This document shows, piece by piece, positions 6,498 to 9,542 of a stretch of DNA of 9,542 nt. A program made the position numbers and the translations under genes. Source of the stretch: Clostridia bacterium (lineage in GTDB: Bacteria; Bacillota; DSM-521; Neomoorellales; Neomoorellaceae); the NCBI GenBank assembly GCA_030445875.1, contig JASUSX010000060.1, positions 1 through 9,542 of the forward strand, given 5' to 3'. Numbering within the stretch: position 1 is the stretch's first letter; each line of letters opens with the position of its first letter. The notes under the pieces are model-generated. The model had not been told where the DNA came from. It saw only the letters and a program-made list of their open reading frames with translations, and did not search any database.

Positions 6498-6526
6498 CAT
6501 ATAGAGACGAAAAAATAGCCCCTCAA
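6498..6526 (-). promoter_or_regulatory. Candidate sigma-A promoter of the DRTGG/hydrogenase-like/NuoEF operon
   Basis: On the minus strand TTGAGG (6521-6526, 4 of 6 to TTGACA) and TATATG (6498-6503, 4 of 6 to TATAAT) are separated by exactly 17 nt. Transcription would begin near 6491 and give a leader of about 26 nt containing the GGAGGG site before GTG 6465. It is the only plausible promoter I see upstream of the nine-gene operon. Support is by spacing and position only. Confidence 0.5.
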
Positions 6527-6557
6527 ATCCGTGATAGCGTGCATATGAACTTAACTT

Positions 6558-6576
6558 TATCATAACGTTTGTGATA
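6558..6576. promoter_or_regulatory. Inverted repeat upstream of the operon promoter, possible operator
   Basis: The 19-mer TATCATAACGTTTGTGATA is an imperfect palindrome (7 of 9 base pairs around a central G; perfect 5-bp outer arms). It is centred about 75 nt upstream of the predicted transcription start. The heptamer GTGATAG at its right end (6571-6577) recurs at 6531-6537, exactly 40 nt away and adjoining the -35 box. This geometry would suit a dimeric activator, but it does not match a Rex or CRP/FNR consensus well. The repeat also overlaps the last codons of the unidentified open frame at 6560-6769. Confidence 0.3.
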
Positions 6577-6769
6577 GTTCTTTTAGAGACATATTCGCCG
6601 TAAAATGTAATTCTCCTGCCTGGTCTCGTAAAATTCTTATAAGCCGTTCAATATTATGTACGATGCTGTCGATAATTTTGGTTTCTGTAGTTTTGGATGC
6701 CCACCGGATAAAAAAGGCGGCAGGAGCCTTTAGCTTCCCGCCACCCGTAAATAAATCCTCATCAAAAGA
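6560..6769 (-). pseudogene. Start-less open frame of 69 codons, unidentified gene remnant
   Basis: The minus strand is open from just after a TAG (6770-6772) to TGA at 6560-6562. The translation is protein-like: it begins SFDEDLFTGGG, passes through APAAFFIRWAS and an amphipathic helix-like stretch IIDSIVHNIERLIRIL, and ends LKELSQTL. It has no ATG, GTG or TTG in a useful position, so it would be the 3' end of a lost gene rather than an intact one. I do not recognise the family. It sits between the operon promoter and a broken MFS gene, in the most AT-rich part of the window. The alternative is that it is ordinary noncoding sequence open by chance; the hairpin at 6710-6742 would favour that reading. 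Confidence 0.3.
6710..6742 (-). terminator. Possible rho-independent terminator on the minus strand
   Basis: On the minus strand GGCGG (6738-6742) pairs with CCGCC (6716-6720). A further short AGC/GCT stem closes a small loop inside it, and six T residues (6710-6715) follow directly. It would end transcripts arriving from the MFS remnant before the operon promoter. The stem has a bulge and a mismatch, and it lies inside the open frame at 6560-6769, so it may be fortuitous. Confidence 0.4.
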
Positions 6770-6852
6770 CTACTTAAATTAATATGCTCTTATAAGCCGG
6801 TTGAAGAATCATTCTGACTATTGCTCTATCGCCAAAGTTAGGTTTTTGTTTA
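6770..6852. other. AT-rich spacer without recognisable gene
   Basis: This short stretch lies between the MFS stop and the unidentified remnant. I see no promoter or hairpin of note. TCTTATAAGCCG at 6788-6799 repeats one at 6635-6646 in direct orientation, without further flanking similarity. Confidence 0.5.
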
Positions 6853-7240
6853 TTATTCTTCTAGCGGTTTTCCTCTCGTTTCTTCACCCAGGATTAATAC
6901 GGCTGCAGCAGCCAGAACAAAGGCTCCTGCCAGCGTTGTGCACACACCGCTAGTTCCAAGGAAAGGAAACAGGTAGCCAATAATTAACGGGGCCAATGCG
7001 GAGCCAAAACGGGACAAGGTTTGCGCCCAGCCCGCCCCAGTCGCTCTCACGCTTGTCGGGTATTGTTCAGGCGTATAAACATTATTTATCGCGAAAATAC
7101 CCGATACGAAGAAACTGGTGAGAATACCGCTTACTATCACCGTGCTAGCAGCCAGTTGCTGTCCTTGCCCTAGGGCTAGGCCAAACATAATCGCAGCAAT
7201 GGCAGAGATAATGAGATTAATGGAACCGGCCTGCCAGGTT
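6853..7240 (-). pseudogene. C-terminal remnant of an MFS transporter
   Basis: The minus strand encodes the last third of a major facilitator superfamily permease, roughly 130 of the usual 400-450 residues. The helix rich in Gly/Ala/Ser, then NVYTPEQYPTSVRATGAGWA and the following SRFGSALAPLIIGYL, are typical of the loop and helices near the end of sugar- or aromatic-acid-type MFS carriers. A hydrophobic helix and the cytoplasmic tail EETRGKPLEE follow. The frame stays open upstream of the internal ATG at 7188 (reading GSINLIISAIAAIMFG), but by about 7240 the sequence belongs to a toxin gene on the opposite strand. The 5' two thirds, start codon and promoter are missing, so it cannot make a working transporter. 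The substrate is unknown. The break is best explained by a deletion joining two divergent genes. Confidence 0.85.
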
Positions 7241-7411
7241 TCATGCGACCTCTGGGAATTGCGGGTCCCCTTCGGAGGTCAAGGGTTCAGACTATTATTT
7301 TTCCACTTTGGCAACACTTTGGTGGTGGCCCACGCTTTTCCTAAGAAAACCTCGAAAACACCACAAAAAGAATTAAAAACTGCTATCGCCAGGATGAAGG
7401 ATTATAAGTAA
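7241..7411 (+). pseudogene. C-terminal half of a HigB/RelE-type toxin (phage Gp49-like)
   Basis: The frame reads DLWELRVPFGGQGFRLLFFH, then a beta strand with VVAHAFPKKTSKTPQKEL and an ending IARMKDYK. This is the conserved second half of HigB-like/Gp49-like RelE-superfamily mRNA-interferase toxins (usual length about 110-120 aa). The first half is absent; upstream in this frame is antisense sequence of the MFS remnant. An in-frame ATG at 7118 gives a 97-codon chimeric frame, but its first about 40 residues are not toxin sequence. An XRE antitoxin gene follows 17 nt downstream, the toxin-first order of higBA modules. Loss of the N-terminal half and promoter should abolish activity. Confidence 0.82.
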
Positions 7412-7428
7412 AGGATGGGTGGGTTTTA

Positions 7429-7698
7429 ATGAAATGGGAGGAGTTCAAAAATAAGTTAACAGAGAAGCCGGCTTTTCGCCAGGCCTACGAGGACCTGGAG
7501 CCGGAGTACCAGCTTATCAAGTCTATTATTGAACAGCGAAAACTCAAAGGCATCAGCCAGGCTGAACTGGCGCGCAAAGTTGGAACACGCCAGTAGGCTA
7601 TTGCCAGATTAGAAAGCGGCACCTATAATCCTTCCCTGCGTTTCTTAAAAAAGGTCGCCAGGGCGTTGGACGCCAGGATCGAAATCAGGCTCAAATAA
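7429..7698 (+). pseudogene. XRE/HigA-type antitoxin gene interrupted by an in-frame TAG
   Basis: The frame from ATG 7429 to TAA 7698 (89 codons) encodes a Cro/C1-type helix-turn-helix protein: MKWEEFKNKL at the start, a helix ending LKGISQAELARKVGTRQ, then AIARLESGTYNPSLRFLKKV and the tail ARIEIRLK. Codon 56 (7594-7596) is TAG at a position where relatives usually carry a small residue such as Ser, so one base change from TCG would explain it. The stop falls at the start of the recognition helix, leaving a 55-residue fragment unable to bind DNA, unless amber is suppressed or a sequencing error is involved. A purine-rich site (AAGGATGGGTGGG) precedes the ATG. Together with the truncated toxin it is a decayed type II toxin-antitoxin module. 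Confidence 0.85.
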
Positions 7699-7704
7699 CT
7701 TGAA

Positions 7705-7743
7705 AGCAGCAGGCACGGTTTAGCATTCCTGCTGCTCTTTGTT
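7705..7743 (+). terminator. Rho-independent terminator after the antitoxin remnant, possibly bidirectional
   Basis: AGCAGCAGG (7705-7713) pairs perfectly with CCTGCTGCT (7728-7736) around a 14-nt loop. It is followed by CTTTGTT on the plus strand. It lies 6 nt after the antitoxin stop and between convergent genes, so it can also end kdpE transcripts (stop at 7777) coming from the other side, though the minus-strand T run is short. Confidence 0.65.
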
Positions 7744-7776
7744 CGGCACCGGCACACCGCCACTGGCTATTCGGAA

Positions 7777-8469
7777 TTATTCCCCGCCTATCAGGCGGTA
7801 GCCGACTCCGGGTTCGGTGATGATATAGCGGGGCCGGGTGGGATCGGGTTCGAGCTTACGCCGCAGCTGGCCGATATATACGCGCAGGTAGTGGGTATCA
7901 TCCTGGTATTCCGGGCCCCAGATGGTACGGAGAAGCTGGCGGTGGGTCAGCACCCGCCCGGCGTTGACGGCCAGGTTTTTCAAGATCTCGTACTCCGTCG
8001 GTGTCAGCTTGACTTCCCGGCCCTCCACCGTTACCAGGCGGCGGGCCAGGTCCACCGTCAACCCGCCCAGGCTCAGTACCGGTTCTTCTTCACTTCTAGC
8101 CGCGTGCCGCAGGGCCGCCCGCATCCGGGCCAGGAGTTCCCCCATGCTGAAGGGCTTGGTGACATAGTCATCAGCGCCGGCGTCCAGGGCGGCGATCTTA
8201 TCCTGCTCGTGCTCGCGCACCGTCAGGATAATAACGGGTACCTGGGACCACTCCCGCAGTCGCTTGATGACCTCCAGGCCGTCCAGGTCGGGCAAACCCA
8301 GGTCCAGGATGACCAGGTCCGGGTGGAGAAAAGCGGCCTGCTGCAGCCCCTCCTGCCCGCTGGTGGCCTCAGCCAGGTCGTAGCCGTGGGCTGCCAGGGC
8401 TACCTTGAGCAGGCGGCGGATGGGGGGCTCATCATCGATAATCAGGATGCGGGCACCCTTAGCGGTCAC
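7777..8469 (-). CDS. kdpE: KdpE-like OmpR-family response regulator
   Basis: This 230-residue DNA-binding response regulator is the partner of the KdpD kinase encoded just upstream. The receiver domain (about 5-120) has the acidic pair D12-D13, the phosphorylation site D56 in ILDLGLPDLDG, T83 and the K105 of TKPF. The C-terminal winged helix (about 130-227) shows LTPTEYEILKNLAVNAGRVL and a last stretch ending ITEPGVGYRL, as in OmpR/KdpE proteins. I chose GTG 8469 because GGAGGTG stands about 6 nt upstream and the product then matches KdpE length. The frame is open further upstream, but that would add 42 unlikely residues inside kdpD. It overlaps the kdpD stop by 11 nt. The known role is induction of the high-affinity K+ pump KdpFABC under K+ limitation or osmotic stress. 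No kdpFABC genes are downstream; they may lie beyond the right edge or elsewhere. Confidence 0.93.
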   Translation of the reverse strand: MTAKGARILIIDDEPPIRRLLKVALAAHGYDLAEATSGQEGLQQAAFLHPDLVILDLGLPDLDGLEVIKRLREWSQVPVIILTVREHEQDKIAALDAGADDYVTKPFSMGELLARMRAALRHAARSEEEPVLSLGGLTVDLARRLVTVEGREVKLTPTEYEILKNLAVNAGRVLTHRQLLRTIWGPEYQDDTHYLRVYIGQLRRKLEPDPTRPRYIITEPGVGYRLIGGE

Positions 8470-9541
8470 CTTCCTCACCTCCCCTGGCCGAAGGGACCTG
8501 CTCCGGAGGCTGTTCATCCAGCGGCAGAGAGAAAGTAAAGACGTTGCCGCCCCCGGGACGGGGTTCGGCCCAGATTCTCCCCCCGTGGGCCTCAATAATC
8601 CCCTTGCAGATGGAGAGTCCCAGGCCGGTGCCGCTCACATGCCGGGGTGACTGCAGGCGGTAAAACTTCTCGAATACCCTTTCCCGATCGCCTTCCGGAA
8701 TGCCGGCACCCCGGTCGGCGACGGCCACCTGCAACTCCTTTCCCTCCCGGCGCACTGCAATGTCAATTTTACTCCCGGGAGGAGAATATTTAACGGCATT
8801 CTCCAGCAGGTTGACCAGAACCTGTTCAATCAAGGTGAAATCCACCTTGACCAGGGGCAGTTCCGGGGGAATGTTAACCTCCAGGGGCCGGTCCTGCAAG
8901 GTTTCCCGAAGCTGCCCCAGGGCAACGCCAATAATATCTTCTAAATCGCACCATTCCTGTTTTAACTGCAGCATACCACTCTCCAGGCGAGCCATGTCCA
9001 GCAGGTTGCCCACCAGCCTGTTCAGGCGTCGCGCGCCCTCCTTTATAGTCTGAAGGAGAGCCTGCCGCGCCTCCTGATGATAGACCTCTTCCCCTTCCAG
9101 GAGGCCGGTAACGGCGGCCGTGATGGAAGCCAGGGGCGTTCGCAGGTCATGGGAAATAGAGTTGAATAAAGCAGTACGCAGTTTCTCTGAGGCTGCCAGG
9201 CAGCGGGCCTGCTGGGCCTCGACCGCCAACTGCAGGCGTAAGATAGCCAGGGCCGCCAGGTTAGCGAAGGCTTCCAGTAACCGGCGTTGCTCCGGTCCCA
9301 GGCGGCGCTCAGGATATTTAAGTTTTACACCCAGGACGGCCAGGTTATTGTTATCTGTCCTTAAGGGTAGGTACAGGCCTTCGGCCCCTGCCAGGGTGTC
9401 AGTCCCCCTGCCGGCAAGCTGTCCGTGGGTAAAAACCCACCCGGCTACAGCGTATTCATTGCTGTCCAGCCATTTTTCGGGCGGGGAAGGCGCTGTAGCC
9501 CGGACCGCCAGCTTGCCCGTAGCGTCGGGCATGAAAATAAC
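8459..9541 (-). CDS. kdpD: KdpD-like sensor histidine kinase, C-terminal part (5' end outside window)
   Basis: The visible 360 residues are the cytoplasmic half of KdpD. They begin within the GAF-like domain, with the KdpD signature FTHGQLAGRGTDTL (about 37-50) and a following YLPLR. The dimerisation/phospho-acceptor domain has SISHDLRTPLASI with the acceptor His at about 131. The catalytic domain has an N box LLENAVKYSPP (N about 248), G1 DRGAGIP (about 276-282), F box FEKFYR and G2 GTGLGLSI (about 304-311). All catalytic motifs are intact. The frame remains open to the window edge, so the internal ATG at 9532 is not the true start: the KdpD N-terminal domain, UspA-like domain and four membrane segments should lie to the right. 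It senses K+ and envelope or ionic stress and phosphorylates KdpE, encoded immediately downstream with 11 nt overlap. Confidence 0.93.
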   Translation of the reverse strand, partial: VIFMPDATGKLAVRATAPSPPEKWLDSNEYAVAGWVFTHGQLAGRGTDTLAGAEGLYLPLRTDNNNLAVLGVKLKYPERRLGPEQRRLLEAFANLAALAILRLQLAVEAQQARCLAASEKLRTALFNSISHDLRTPLASITAAVTGLLEGEEVYHQEARQALLQTIKEGARRLNRLVGNLLDMARLESGMLQLKQEWCDLEDIIGVALGQLRETLQDRPLEVNIPPELPLVKVDFTLIEQVLVNLLENAVKYSPPGSKIDIAVRREGKELQVAVADRGAGIPEGDRERVFEKFYRLQSPRHVSGTGLGLSICKGIIEAHGGRIWAEPRPGGGNVFTFSLPLDEQPPEQVPSARGGEEGDR

Positions 9542-9542
9542 G

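Noticed and set aside
6466..6498. Upstream GTG start for DRTGG protein A
   Set aside because: It would place the -10 box and the GGAGGG site inside the coding region, and the paralogue starts at the matching MKLR position.
6635..6799. Direct 12-bp repeat TCTTATAAGCCG, copies 153 nt apart
   Set aside because: There is no flanking similarity or mobile gene around it, and one or more 12-mer repeats are expected by chance in a window of this size.
7118..7411. Apparently intact 97-codon plus-strand toxin gene
   Set aside because: Only the part after about 7241 is toxin-like; the start lies in antisense MFS sequence, so it is a chimeric frame rather than a complete gene.
6466..7740. Possible insertion sequence or phage remnant
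   Set aside because: No transposase or integrase motif, terminal inverted repeats or target duplication could be seen; deletion of ordinary genes explains the remnants.
7891..8538. Plus-strand open frame of 215 codons opposite kdpE
   Set aside because: It is antisense to a complete response regulator with all motifs; the translation is low-complexity and matches no known fold that I recognise.
8470..8595. Upstream ATG extending KdpE by 42 residues
   Set aside because: The extension lies within the conserved end of kdpD, adds no domain, and the GTG at 8469 has a strong ribosome binding site.

Overview
The window most resembles a thermophilic, strictly anaerobic Clostridia genome of the Moorella/Thermoanaerobacter kind. 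This rests on the GC-rich coding sequence, strong GGAGG-type ribosome binding sites, frequent GTG starts, and a recognisable NuoE/NuoF flavin-based electron-bifurcation module next to an [FeFe]-hydrogenase-like protein. The genus is an inference; no rRNA or other marker is present.

Positions 1-6503 form one tightly packed minus-strand operon, read right to left. Its order is: candidate promoter (6498-6526), DRTGG-domain protein A, a small RsbW/HATPase-type ATP-binding protein, an [FeFe]-hydrogenase-like iron-sulfur protein, DRTGG-domain protein B, a PHP-type phosphoesterase, a NuoE-like [2Fe-2S] subunit, a second stand-alone GHKL ATPase, a thioredoxin-like [2Fe-2S] protein, and a NuoF-like FMN/NADH subunit that runs off the left edge. 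Most junctions overlap by 4 nt or abut, which implies co-transcription and translational coupling. The NuoF-like protein continues into a GltD/NfnB-type iron-sulfur domain instead of the usual 2x[4Fe-4S] tail of HydB. The enzyme may therefore be a Stn-like (Sporomusa-type) NADH/NADPH/ferredoxin transhydrogenase, or another member of the HydB-like bifurcating family, rather than a plain HydABC hydrogenase. The first five genes look like a sensory or signalling cassette: two DRTGG proteins, an ATPase, an H-cluster-type protein without the catalytic proton-relay cysteine, and a PHP enzyme. A reasonable hypothesis is that this cassette senses H2 or redox state and controls the bifurcating enzyme.

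Positions 6504-7740 are a decayed, more AT-rich interval. It holds a start-less open frame of unknown identity (6560-6769), the C-terminal remnant of an MFS transporter (minus), the C-terminal half of a HigB/RelE-type toxin (plus), and an XRE antitoxin with an internal amber stop. The transporter and toxin remnants are joined head to head near 7240, as expected from a deletion that removed both 5' ends. A 9-bp-stem hairpin closes this interval.

Positions 7777-9542 hold a minus-strand two-component system, KdpD (right-truncated by the window) and KdpE, overlapping by 11 nt. No kdpFABC genes are visible here. No tRNA, rRNA, CRISPR array or intact insertion sequence was found.
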